Of a DNA stretch of 64,000 nt, positions 36,002 to 45,077 are shown piece after piece (within the stretch, counting starts at the first letter, position 1; the number at the start of each line of letters is the position of its first letter). The DNA comes from Bryobacteraceae bacterium (GTDB lineage: Bacteria > Acidobacteriota > Terriglobia > Bryobacterales > Bryobacteraceae), in the NCBI GenBank assembly GCA_026129905.1, contig JAHCHE010000001.1:62001-126000 (forward strand). Direction: 5' to 3'. The translations under genes were made by a program, and so were the position numbers. The notes under the pieces were generated by a model. The model did no database searches, had not been told where the DNA came from, and saw only the letters and a program-made list of their open reading frames with translations.

Positions 36002-36679
36002 GCAATTCTAAACCTCCTAATTTCTTGGGATTGCAGTGATGGAAAGGAACTGCTGGCGGGAAGTCTAGCCCCTGGGCCGGCTCTCCCAAAGACTGCGTTT
36101 CTGCTCGATTTGGCAGAATTGCGAGCGGTGTTTGGAATTGAGCCTGCAACCGCCAACTTGGATGGGCACCTCAAGCACTGGATCTGTTCCATTCCGGTAC
36201 TCGTTCCAGTACTTTCGTGGGTCGTTCCGGTTCCATTCGTCGCCGCAGAGCCAGAATGGAACCGAGAGGTTGCACGTTGCATCGGACCGCACCATCCAGG
36301 TTCTCCGCGCGGAAGCTCAGCTCGCCGGTGCTGGTAACGCCTTCTGTTATGGAACTGTCTTCTGCTGGGAGGGTCTGCTTTTGGCCGCGAAGCTAGACAT
36401 TTGAATGTGTCCTGTTAAACTGACGCGAGATAAGCCATGGCTTTTCAGTGGCTTACGAGTAAAGAAGAAAGGAGATGCGACGGACTAAGGGCGTTGCTCG
36501 GAGGATGCCTATTTTGCTGCGCCAAAGACCTTCGCTGATGTGGTCGGGGCCCAGCAGGAAGGGTACCTCCCAAAAGGTTCCAAACGATGGTATGCTTTCC
36601 TTGTCTGCCTGGCTGGAGGGCCGCCTGGAGGGACCGCTTCAAGGTAGAGCGGTTCCCCCTGTTGCCGGAACAAGAACCT
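36002..36679. other. Gene-poor stretch with TTCC-rich repeats
   Basis: No gene is supportable in about 680 bases. At 36187-36236 there are five TTCC units, three of them within GTTCC, and a small inverted repeat GTACT/AGTAC (36197-36212). These could be binding-site repeats, but the copies are too short and irregular to call iterons. Overlapping frames on both strands look like noise. Confidence 0.35.
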
Positions 36680-37216
36680 ATGCCATCTTTGACCCAACGA
36701 CGCGCCATGGCCGCCGCAGTCGGTCGTATGCACCAGGAAACCTCTACGGTTTTATATCCTGTTCCTTCGGAAGTTCCCCCACACATCCCCCGGCTGGGAC
36801 CGTGGTGGCAAGCGGGCTACTCTAGGATCCCTCAAGATAAGAAACGGCGTTTCTTCAAAACCTTCAATGTCGATTGCGCGTCCTATTCTGATCTGAATGA
36901 GGGCTATAGTTACGTCGTTCTGGAGTTATTCGAACAGCTCGCGTACACATCGGTAGTCAACACTAAGCTTTGGGACATGCTGATTGAAATCGCCAGCAGA
37001 CTATCCGAAATGCCAGGGTACCAGGCGGCTATCCCCGAATCATATGGTCTTCGGCCCCAGCAAGACGAGCATGTTCAGGCTTATGTCCACGGAAACATAG
37101 CCGCCCGAGAAGAGGCGCGTAGCTGGCTCAAGCTCCTTGATCTTCTGCGTGCTGCTGATGATCACCAGGCGCGCAGCACCTTAGTAGATGCACTAGCCAA
37201 CAAAACATCTAGGTGA
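36680..37216 (+). CDS. Hypothetical protein
   Basis: The frame is open from 36587, but the earlier codons read as non-coding, so I prefer ATG 36680 (178 residues). The product is largely helical, starting MPSLTQRRAMAAAVGRM, with an aromatic-rich middle (RRFFKTFNVDCASYSDLNEGYSYVVLELFEQLAY) and a helix-rich end. No family is recognised. A rho-independent terminator directly after the stop supports it as a real transcription unit. Confidence 0.5.
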   Translation: MPSLTQRRAMAAAVGRMHQETSTVLYPVPSEVPPHIPRLGPWWQAGYSRIPQDKKRRFFKTFNVDCASYSDLNEGYSYVVLELFEQLAYTSVVNTKLWDMLIEIASRLSEMPGYQAAIPESYGLRPQQDEHVQAYVHGNIAAREEARSWLKLLDLLRAADDHQARSTLVDALANKTSR

Positions 37217-37227
37217 TCTGACCTTCA

Positions 37228-37257
37228 GCCCCCTCACTTTTCCGAGGGGGCCTTGTT
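37228..37257 (+). terminator. Rho-independent terminator
   Basis: GCCCCCTC (37228-37235) pairs with GAGGGGGC (37244-37251); CTTGTT follows on the plus strand. It ends the 36.7-kb gene and overlaps the last codons of the convergent gene. Confidence 0.75.
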
Positions 37258-38109
37258 ATTGTCTACCATCACTCTCCAAAATTCCGATACACCGGTGAGT
37301 GCCCGGATTGTTACGGCGATCTCCATGCTGTGTGCAATCACATCCTTGCGTCGGGGCACCTCTTCCACTCGATGTTTGAAAGAGTTAACCTGGGCAAAGA
37401 TGATTGCGGCGCAATCTGTCGTTGTAAGTGGACTCTCGGCAACAGACGAGGCAACTTCATCAATTAGAGGCATGTGACTCTGATTTCTCAGAAAGTTCGC
37501 ATACTTATCGAGTTCACCCTTTGCGCGAGACGAGTCTCCGTACTGCGCGAAACTGTCCATGAAGGCTAGTAGGATTTTCGACGGTTGATGGGAATAAAGA
37601 ATCAACAAGCGATTAGGAAGGAAGTTGTAATAAAGGCCTTCCACCGCCCCTTCCCATGTGGAGGACACCCCGGACTTCTTGATAACAAGATCGAGCCACG
37701 CATTAACGCACTTGTCTAGGGCCGCCGCAATCCGCACGTGGGCATTGTCCAGCGATATGCCTACGGACCATAGCGTCATAACAGGAGATTGGTGATAGTT
37801 CAGGTAGCCATCGTCGTCCAGTACAGAACTTACCTGTTCATGGAGATTATCAGGGATCCAACTGTCATTCAGGTTAGGCGATTCCAAATGATGATGCAAT
37901 GTATTGTAGGACTGCAACAATTCTAATGCCGCCACAAGAAGGAGATCATGTACAAACGCTGTATTAGTATGTTTCCAGGTTCGAGAAGGAGGCTGAACTA
38001 TATGCAGAAGCATTTCAGTAAGGGGGCTACGCTTTACCCCAACGGAATGACGTTGGCCCGGATTCGACCGGTGCGGAGGAAATTTCTTGCTGCGCATGTC
38101 GATGTCCAC
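37234..38109 (-). CDS. Hypothetical protein
   Basis: A 291-residue, mostly helical protein with no recognised family. It contains HTNTAFVHDLLLVAALELLQSYNTLHHHLESPN, ILYSHQPSKILLAFMDSFAQYG and a final ALTGVSEFWRVMVDNN. The gene is visibly AT-richer than the backbone. The start is uncertain: Met5 and Met33 are alternatives. It is convergent with the preceding gene, with the shared terminator in its 3' end. Confidence 0.5.
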   Translation of the reverse strand: MDIDMRSKKFPPHRSNPGQRHSVGVKRSPLTEMLLHIVQPPSRTWKHTNTAFVHDLLLVAALELLQSYNTLHHHLESPNLNDSWIPDNLHEQVSSVLDDDGYLNYHQSPVMTLWSVGISLDNAHVRIAAALDKCVNAWLDLVIKKSGVSSTWEGAVEGLYYNFLPNRLLILYSHQPSKILLAFMDSFAQYGDSSRAKGELDKYANFLRNQSHMPLIDEVASSVAESPLTTTDCAAIIFAQVNSFKHRVEEVPRRKDVIAHSMEIAVTIRALTGVSEFWRVMVDNNKAPSEK

Positions 38110-39334
38110 ACTCTTCCTATTCTACACCAGACTCTACCCCTGAAGACTCGGCTATCTGAACCCCGTGTTTGCGGAATGGAGGGCAAGGCCCTCATTCCCG
38201 CTCACCACAGATGAAAATGAAAATCCTCAATTCATCGAAGCTCGCATCGTCTTCCTTTGCCGGCGGCTTCCTTGGCAGACCCTTACTAGTTTCGTTGCGC
38301 TGCATTTCGAGCTGGCGGAGGAACTCACAAGCAAGCAAGATACCCAATTTCGACATTTGATTCCCCTTATTAACCGAACAGAAGCTTTAAGGTTCTCAAT
38401 CGGGTAGAGCTTCGCCGAAAAGCGGTCGGACACAGCAAGGCACTTTGTTAGCGCCTCGCCCTCCCTCGTCCGATGAGTCGGCGGCTATCCATTACAAAGG
38501 CTAAGTCTGCCGCTTAGCGGCTAGTTATCATCCAATAGAAAGCATTTGGAAATCCTCCCTGGTCAAATGTTTTACTATGCTTCCCTCATGCCAGTCACTT
38601 CATCCCCGGGGCCTAACCGGATCCACGACCGGCCTCATGCGAGAGGGAAATTCAATCGTACTGCCGGGTTTGCTTGATTGCCAATAAAAAATTTCGATGA
38701 GGCCCATCAGAATTTCCGTTGGGGAAAAGAAAGGGCGCCGATAGGCCATCGGCGCCGCGTGCATAGAAAACATTTGAAGGAGGATACTTCGGGGATCATC
38801 GTGCGGATGAGTCGAAGTAGGAACCTTCAACGCTGGAGCTGCGCTCCAACTGCCATCTATCATATGCCGAGTTCGGATCAACTGTCAATAGCTAATTTAC
38901 AGAAAAGACAGGTACTTAGCAGGGCAGCGTAAGGCGAGGGTCTCCTCGATGACGGGGTAGACCGCCACTGAAGAATCGGTAATGACTGACGTTAACTTCG
39001 GCGATCAGGCCGCGAACTGGACAGGTCTCAACATTCCAGGTACACACCTTAACCCGACCGTTCCACACGGAGGAACGGCCAATAGAGGATCATGGCACCG
39101 CAAGCACCTACCCGGCTCACGGTGTAGGACGCGATAGATTAAGATAGCTTGTCTCAGATCTATTATGCAAGAAAAAAATCTGCCAACAGGCGTAGTTCTG
39201 CTCCAAGCTGTAGCGAAGCCGGGTGGATTGGCTGGACCAGAAGGGGCCTGATACAGCGAACAAACAGCGAACGAACGCAGTAGAACAGATCTGCCTGTCT
39301 TTCAGCCCTTTGTCTCCCCTTACTGTAAAATAAT
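38110..39334. other. 1.2-kb gene-poor stretch
   Basis: No gene can be supported. Short frames on both strands (38165-38407, 38678-38932) lack recognisable patterns and good starts. An AAGGAGGA sequence near 38777 is not followed by a useful frame. The DNA is more AT-rich than the flanks and could be decayed cargo. Confidence 0.35.
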
Positions 39335-39577
39335 CTCCACCAGGAGTCGATCCCATGCACAAAGCCGCCGAGAAGCAGGTAGGGATCTGGGTGCGTGTCT
39401 CCCACGAGGATCAGGCCAAGGGCGAGAGTCCCGAGCACCACGAACGCCGAGGCCGCTTCTACGCCGAATCCAAGAGCTGGCAGGTCAAGGAGGTGTACCA
39501 CCTGGAAGCCGTGAGCGGGAAGTCGGTCATGGGCCTTCCCGAAACCAAGCGGATGCTCGACGATATCAAGTCTGAGC
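39335..39577 (+). pseudogene. Truncated duplicate of the 5' end of serine recombinase 2
   Basis: From AATAATCTCCACCAGGAG through the ATG at 39355 and about 74 codons, this is nearly identical to 41034-41275, including the leader and ribosome site. Only scattered base changes separate them. The match stops at AAGTCTG (39577), where dprA-derived sequence begins. The fragment keeps the catalytic Ser region ([10 protein letters not shown]) but lacks the rest of the catalytic domain. Confidence 0.9.
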
Positions 39578-40173
39578 GAACCCGGAGGCGAACGACAAAG
39601 CCGTTGGCGCAAGCCTCCTTGCCGAATTGCCGGTGAAGGTCTGAATACGGCTCTCGAATCTTCCTGGACCCCACACAAGCCACGACCTTCTTGCTGCGAA
39701 GAACCTGCGCGTTGCCTCGCGCGTATAGAATCGGCACCGGGTGATGGCTCTCAAGGAGGTTGGGCGGATAGTCAGGATCATGGTAGGTCAAGATCCGGGC
39801 TCGGTGCTTTTTGACCGTCGCAAGTTGCCTCTCTGCCCGTGCCGTGCACTCTTCGACGTAAGCCTTTGACACCTTGGCGATCTCAACGCGCAGCTTGTCT
39901 CCGGTCTTCCCTTCGGCCGGAAGCAGCGCCGGGTCCTCGATCACGCGATGCGGGGAGAGTCTCGCGTCCCAGAGCATCTTGAACTTCTGTGGACCGAACT
40001 CTTTCAGTGCGTCGAGGACGAACAGCGCGGTTTAGCGGCTCTTTCGTCAATTCAGGCTCGTCAGGTACGTTGTGCAAGTTGTCGCCTTTAGGATTATTAT
40101 CACCAAGATCTCCAAATAGCCTGTTCAACAGGTTTATCGGGATCGCTGCAAAAGTAATAGCCCCCACGCGCAA
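39577..40173 (-). pseudogene. dprA: Broken dprA-like gene
   Basis: Read leftwards from TTG 40173, the N-terminal codons (MRVGAITFAAIPINLLNRL … PELTKEPLNRA) shift frame near 40040 into LFVLDALKEFGPQKFKMLWDARLS … ILTYHDPDYPPNLLESHHPVPILYARGN, then VVACVGSRKIREPYSDLHRQFG. These are DprA/Smf signatures (YPxxL, PP-ILY-GN, VGSR). A second shift near 39595 restores ASGFAQ (the 'SGlA.GiD' motif), where the sequence meets the recombinase fragment and ends. DprA loads RecA on incoming single-stranded DNA; this copy cannot be functional. It follows the RHH gene in the same direction. Confidence 0.75.
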
Positions 40174-40218
40174 ACTGCTCGTAGGGGCGTTCTTAAGGTC
40201 CCAAAAGATCCTGTATTG

Positions 40219-40458
40219 TCAATAGGATACTTGGAACGACTTTGGCTGTCGGTCCGGGTCGAACCCTTGTTCCCTGATGAACTGCCGCAGGGACTCTTTG
40301 ACCACGTCGTTTTTGGAAAGCCCAAGCTTCAGGCGGCAGAGTTCAAGGTTCTGGTCCAGCATCGTGGGGATCACTATTGTCGTTCGCACCACGGATGCGG
40401 TTGATCCGCCGACGTCCGTCAGCGGAGCGCCATCTGCCACTTTTCTGTTTCGAGACAC
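40219..40458 (-). CDS. Ribbon-helix-helix DNA-binding protein
   Basis: A 79-residue protein from GTG 40458 behind a good GGAGG site. VVRTTIVIPTMLDQNLELCRLKLGLSKNDVVKESLRQFIREQG is a CopG/RHH fold: a beta strand, then two helices with the LSKNDVVKESL turn. It is probably an autoregulator or a nucleoid-type factor of the element. It precedes the broken dprA on the same strand, with a 45-base gap. Confidence 0.75.
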   Translation of the reverse strand: MSRNRKVADGAPLTDVGGSTASVVRTTIVIPTMLDQNLELCRLKLGLSKNDVVKESLRQFIREQGFDPDRQPKSFQVSY

Positions 40459-40640
40459 GAATACCTCCAGGTCTTTTTATCGTCCGGCATAAAGTCTAAC
40501 ACGGCCTCCGCATTCTTTCTAGCATAGCACCACGGAGCGTCGCAAGGAGGATGGTGTCACATTTGTGCGCTCTCCATGGAGCTTGACATCATGGCACGAA
40601 AGCTGATAGACTTCTTCTTCAAGAAAGGGGGCTAAGAAAA

Positions 40641-40994
40641 GTGGGTCCTGCCAGGTCTCAGAACGTTAAGCGGGTTTACGCGTCGGCCGTGCAGAACTGT
40701 ATCGCCGATGCGCTCACCGGCATCGAAGAATCGCTCGAATCGATGGGTCAGTATTCCTATCTTGCTTTCTCTGGGAAGGACGTTGTCGATTCCCTGGGAC
40801 GCCGGCTTGAAGCTCTTCGTTGTGCCGTTGAAGAAGATCCATCCGTTCGGTACATTCTCGAAATCGGCGGTTACGACTACGTCGCCGCCATGCACAAGAA
40901 CATGAAAGATCCTGCGCCCAAGAAAAGTGCGGCCATCGAAGGGCGAGGAGCGGAGGTTGCGATGTCGCTCGGAAAAGAGCTGAAAACGGCCTGA
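40641..40994 (+). CDS. Hypothetical protein upstream of recombinase 2
   Basis: A 117-residue protein from GTG 40641, mostly helical: VYASAVQNCIADALTGIEESLESMGQYSYLAFSGKDVVDSLGRRLEALRCAVEEDPS. A short basic tail follows. No family is recognised. It lies 64 bases upstream of the recombinase on the same strand, a position where directionality factors or small regulators often lie. Confidence 0.55.
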   Translation: MGPARSQNVKRVYASAVQNCIADALTGIEESLESMGQYSYLAFSGKDVVDSLGRRLEALRCAVEEDPSVRYILEIGGYDYVAAMHKNMKDPAPKKSAAIEGRGAEVAMSLGKELKTA

Positions 40995-41058
40995 TTCGCT
41001 TCCAACCCCTTCTTCCGGACCACCTCAGTTACAATAATCTCCACCAGGAGTCGATCCC

Positions 41059-42561
41059 ATGCACAAAACCGCCGAGAAGCAGGTCGGGATCTGGGTGCGC
41101 GTCTCCCACGAGGATCAGGCCAAGGGCGAGAGTCCCGAGCACCACGAGCGCCGAGGCCGCTTCTACGCCGAATCCAAGAGCTGGCAGGTCAAGGAGGTGT
41201 ACCACCTGGAAGCCGTGAGCGGCAAGTCGGTCATGGGCCTTCCCGAAACGAAGCGGATGCTCGAAGACATCAAGTCTGGACGGATCACCGGCCTCATCTT
41301 CTCGAAGCTGGCCCGGCTTGCCAGGAATACCCGAGAGCTTCTCGATTTCGCCGACATCTTCCGCGATCATAATGCCGATCTGGTTTCCCTCCAGGAGTCA
41401 ATCGATACTTCAACTCCGGCCGGCCGGCTCTTCTACACCATGATCGCGGCCATGGCCCAGTGGGAGAGGGAAGAGATCGCCGAACGGGTTGCCGCGTCCG
41501 TCCCCATTCGCGCCAAGCTGGGCAAGCCCCTGGGCGGCCAGGCCCCTTTCGGATATCGATGGGAGAACCGCTCCCTTGTTCCCGATCCGGAGGAGGCTCC
41601 CGTCCGCAGGCGCCTGTACGAACTGTTCCTGGAGCACCGGAGGAAGAAGACGGTAGCCAAGCTTCTCAACGATGCCGGCCACCGGACTCGGAACGGCTCG
41701 AAGTGGAGCGACACCACGGTGGACCGCCTCATCCGTGATCCGACGGCGAAGGGAATACGAAGAGCCAATTACACCAAGAGCCTGGGCGACAACAAGCAGT
41801 GGACCCTGAAGCCCGAGAGCGAATGGGTGCTCACCGAGGTGGAATCGATCATTTCCGAGGACCTTTGGCTCCAGTGCAACGCCCTTCTTGACGAGCGCAA
41901 GAACGGGCGCCGACCTGGAAAGAGGGCGGTACATCTCTTTGCCGGCGTCACGTACTGCATCTGCGGTCGGAAGATGTATGTACCGTCGAACACCCCGAAA
42001 TATATCTGCTACGGCTGCCGAAACAAGATCGGAACAGGCGATCTGGAAGCCGTCTTCCAGGAGCAGCTCAGAAACCTTTTCCTTTCTCCCACCGAGATCT
42101 CAAGCTACCTGGAACTGGCCGACCAGACCATGCAGGAAAAGCAGAACCTTCTCCAGTCCCTCTCCAGCGAGCGCAAGAAAACCCGCCAGGAGATGGACAA
42201 GGTGATGCGCCTGTACCTGGACGACAAAATCAGCGCCGATGGATTTGCTGTAGAGCACCGTCCCCTGGAAGAACGCCTGAAGCAGATCGACAACGAGCTT
42301 CCCGCCCTCCAGGGAGAACTCGATTTCATGCGCATCCAGATGCTCTCAAGCGATCAGATCCTCACCGAAGCCAAAGACCTGCACGCCCGCTGGCCGGATC
42401 TTGAGCGCGACGAAAAGCGCAAAGTAGTTGAAAATATTACCGAAAAAATCGTCGTCGGCCGCGGCGAGATCTCCATCGATCTCTGCTATCTGCCCGCAGC
42501 CTCCGAACTCGTGACACAAAAGCAACACAACTTCAGGGATTCATCGCGGCGATCAGCATGA
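41059..42561 (+). CDS. Large serine recombinase 2 (comM-site integrase)
   Basis: A 500-residue recombinase with a CAGGAG ribosome site. Its catalytic domain contains [10 protein letters not shown] (Ser16), [23 protein letters not shown] and [17 protein letters not shown]. The recombinase domain (about 155-260) includes APFGYRW and [15 protein letters not shown] short zinc ribbon (CICGRK … CYGCRNK) precedes a long coiled coil (about 355-425) and a C-terminal [15 protein letters not shown] domain. Its last eight codons and stop lie in sequence that also encodes comM on the other strand, so integration at comM completes the open reading frame. It belongs to a different branch from the recombinase at 15.7 kb. 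Confidence 0.93.
   Translation: MHKTAEKQVGIWVRVSHEDQAKGESPEHHERRGRFYAESKSWQVKEVYHLEAVSGKSVMGLPETKRMLEDIKSGRITGLIFSKLARLARNTRELLDFADIFRDHNADLVSLQESIDTSTPAGRLFYTMIAAMAQWEREEIAERVAASVPIRAKLGKPLGGQAPFGYRWENRSLVPDPEEAPVRRRLYELFLEHRRKKTVAKLLNDAGHRTRNGSKWSDTTVDRLIRDPTAKGIRRANYTKSLGDNKQWTLKPESEWVLTEVESIISEDLWLQCNALLDERKNGRRPGKRAVHLFAGVTYCICGRKMYVPSNTPKYICYGCRNKIGTGDLEAVFQEQLRNLFLSPTEISSYLELADQTMQEKQNLLQSLSSERKKTRQEMDKVMRLYLDDKISADGFAVEHRPLEERLKQIDNELPALQGELDFMRIQMLSSDQILTEAKDLHARWPDLERDEKRKVVENITEKIVVGRGEISIDLCYLPAASELVTQKQHNFRDSSRRSA
42515..42561. other. Element-chromosome junction (attachment site) in comM
   Basis: On the minus strand, comM reads …ATGCTGATCGCCGCGATGAATCCC and then TGA, where intact family members continue with a Cys codon (AAMNPCPCGY). 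Identity to comM is therefore lost at about 42533-42535, and the recombinase gene lies directly on the other side. The core dinucleotide cannot be fixed without the other end of the element. Confidence 0.7.
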
Positions 42562-43588
42562 AGCTGGCCGGAAACGTCAGCGTCATGTTCGACCGGGCAA
42601 TCGTCACCGAGCCGTCTTCCAGCGGTTGCCGCAGCAGCTCGAGCACGTTGCGCGGAAACTCCGGCAACTCATCCAGAAACAGCACGCCATGGTGGGCCAG
42701 GCTCACCTCCCCCGGCCGCGGCATGCCGGGGCCTCCGCCGATGAGGCCGGCGTCGGAGACGGTGTGGTGCGGCGCGCGAAAGGGCCGTTCTTTCAGCATG
42801 CCCACGCCGCGCGGCAATTGCCCGGCGACGCTCAGGATTTTGGTGGTTTCGAGCGCCTCCTCGAAGGTCAGTGGGGGCAAAATCCCTGGAAGGCGCTTGG
42901 CCAGCATGGTTTTGCCGCTCCCGGGCGGTCCGATCATGAGCACGTTGTGCGCGCCGGCGGCCGCCACCTCGAGCGCGCGCTTGGCCGCCGTCTGTCCTCG
43001 CACGTCCCGAAAATCCGGCGCGGCGCGCTCGCTCTGGACCGGGATATCGGGCGCGCTCGTCACGGGAGTGAACTTCTCGGGCGTCTGGAGCAGCCCGACC
43101 ACTTCGGCCAGATGCGTCATCCCGTAGACCTGCACCCCTTCCACCACCGCCGCTTCCGCCGCGTTGTCCCGAGCGACGATCAGCCGCCGCACCCCCTGGT
43201 TACGCGCGCAGATAGCGATCGACAGCGCCCCGCGCACCGGCCGTATCGAGCCGTCCAGCGAGAGCTCGCCCGCCAGCAGGTGGCCCTCGCACTGGCCCAC
43301 CACGCCCATGGCGCCGAGAATTCCCAACGCCATCGGCAGATCGAAGCCCGCTCCCTCCTTGCGCACATTCGCCGGCGCCAGATTGATGGTGACGGACTTG
43401 CTCGGATAGCCGAAGCCGGAGTTCATCAGCGCCGACTTGATCCGTTCGCGGCTTTCCCGGACCGCCGTGTCCGGCATGCCGACGGTGATGAAGTCGCGTT
43501 GCGAGCCGGAGGCGTACATATCCACCTCCACGTCGATCGGATGGGCATCTATGCCGAATACAGCCGCGCTTCGGGTACGGAATAGCAC
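42533..43588 (-). pseudogene. comM: Truncated comM (Mg-chelatase-like AAA+ helicase), 5' part
   Basis: 351 codons from GTG 43588 (full-length proteins are about 500). Intact parts are the N-terminal Lon-protease-like domain ([17 protein letters not shown] … [17 protein letters not shown]), Walker [17 protein letters not shown] and Walker [11 protein letters not shown]. The gene then ends at AAMNP followed by a stop formed at the junction, so sensor motifs and the zinc-binding C-terminus are missing. ComM drives branch migration during transformation; the truncated product is probably inactive. comM is a known insertion hot spot for genomic islands. It lies downstream of the CreD-like gene on the same strand. 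Confidence 0.92.
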
Positions 43589-43621
43589 TCTGTTATGAAG
43601 TCGGCTGAGGTCAGCAAGCTC

Positions 43622-44884
43622 TCAGGCGGGTTTTTCGGCGCCGGACTCCGTAAGGGGAAGGGCGGCGGGTTTGCCGAGAGACTCCCACCTCAGGCGGGCA
43701 GTCGCCTGCATCGCGACAAATAAGGTAAGGATGGCGCCGATCGTGATGGCCAGACCGGTGTAGCCGCGGAAGAAAAAGGCATAGGAGAAGAGAACGAGGT
43801 AGACGAATTGCGCACCGGCCGCCTCGCGGAAGGCGAAGCGCGATCCGACGACGAGCCGCAGGTAGCTGGCGACCAGCGCCATCGAGACGGCCGCGGAGAT
43901 CACGAACGAGACGTGCACGGAGAGATGGTCCACCAGGTACGCCATCAGCAGGTGGAAGGCAAAGAAGGCGCAGGCGATGAAGAAATAGTTCATCGGGTGG
44001 AGGTCGATGCGGCGCAACGCCGTGACCAGCCAGATGACAAAAAAGAAGAAGAACAATGAGACCGGAGCGAAGAAGCTAATTTCGCCGGCGAGCGGGCCGG
44101 GCTGGAGTTTTTCGGGCATGGACATAGCGATGGGAAAACCGGAAAGGAGGTTGCCGTAGCGCCACTCCAGTTGCCAGCCGCCGTCGCGCTTCTGCTTGGA
44201 GGTGGGCGAGAGGGTGTTGTCCGGGAAGTCAATCTCGTCGAAATCGGTGCGCATGGCGAGGGCGAAGTCTTTCACCTCGGCGACCTTCTCGCCGAAGGCG
44301 TAGCTCCAACGGGTCATACCGCGGGAGCGGTACTTGACGCCGAGTTCGGCGTGGCCACCCGCCGGAACGGGCGCTTCCACGCGGGCGCCGTCATCGTCCG
44401 CGGTCAGGACGGCGGGCCGGCCGTTCACCGTCATCTCGAGGCCGTCGTATACGGCGTTCGAGGCCGGGAAGGGCAAGACAAAGGCGACCTGGCGATCCCG
44501 GCCGGTTCCGTTGCGGAAGGTGAAGCGGCCCTGGAAACCGACGGCGTACGTGCTGTACCAGATAAGTCCTTTCTGGCGGTGTTCGAGAGCGAGGGCGACA
44601 TCGAGGCGGCTTCGTTCGAGCGATAGCGGGAGGCGGCGGCGGACCGGTTTTTCGCGCACGACGCGCTTGCCGTCCTCGGTCGACTCTTCCTTGACGAGGG
44701 TGGATTCCCAGGCTTCGGCGTACGCCGGCCGCTGCTCCTGGGGGCCGCCCCAGGTGGAGGCTACCTTTCCGCGCAGAGCCGACGAAGAGGAGTGGGTGCG
44801 GCTAAGGATCGTGGCGCCGAGGATTCCCCAGGCGACAGCGGCGCAAACGAATATGAAGGCGATGGCGAGGACGCGCTGGATCAT
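43622..44884 (-). CDS. CreD-like inner-membrane protein
   Basis: A 420-residue protein: an N-terminal membrane helix (IAFIFVCAAVAWGILGATIL), a periplasmic beta-rich region of about 230 residues (…RRRLPLSLERSRLDVALALEHRQKGLIWYSTYAVGFQGRF…), then six to seven membrane helices at the C-terminus. The layout and the 'FxAPVSLFFFFFV' and 'YLVDHL' segments fit the CreD family of stress-associated membrane proteins. The function in this lineage is not known. A 33-base gap to comM suggests cotranscription. Confidence 0.6.
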   Translation of the reverse strand: MIQRVLAIAFIFVCAAVAWGILGATILSRTHSSSSALRGKVASTWGGPQEQRPAYAEAWESTLVKEESTEDGKRVVREKPVRRRLPLSLERSRLDVALALEHRQKGLIWYSTYAVGFQGRFTFRNGTGRDRQVAFVLPFPASNAVYDGLEMTVNGRPAVLTADDDGARVEAPVPAGGHAELGVKYRSRGMTRWSYAFGEKVAEVKDFALAMRTDFDEIDFPDNTLSPTSKQKRDGGWQLEWRYGNLLSGFPIAMSMPEKLQPGPLAGEISFFAPVSLFFFFFVIWLVTALRRIDLHPMNYFFIACAFFAFHLLMAYLVDHLSVHVSFVISAAVSMALVASYLRLVVGSRFAFREAAGAQFVYLVLFSYAFFFRGYTGLAITIGAILTLFVAMQATARLRWESLGKPAALPLTESGAEKPA

Positions 44885-44985
44885 GCATTCATGTTATGGG
44901 GGATAGTTGATATTGTCAAGTACTTTTTGCTGAAAAGTTGACGACGCGCCTGAAGTGAGGCTCCTGGAGGGGCGCCGTTTTCCGT

Positions 44986-45013
44986 TTGAATCTTGACTTT
45001 AAGGTGCTAATAT
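44986..45013 (+). promoter_or_regulatory. Candidate promoter of the redox operon
   Basis: TTGAAT (44986-44991) and TAATAT (45008-45013), 16 bases apart, lie 64 bases before the likely first start codon. A GC-rich hairpin (GACCCG … CGGGTC, about 45020-45048) follows in the leader. Confidence 0.5.
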
Positions 45014-45077
45014 AGAAAAGGACCCGCGGGGCTGCCAGCCGCCGGGTCTCCATCACGATCAGAGGAAGGTGTGCGCC

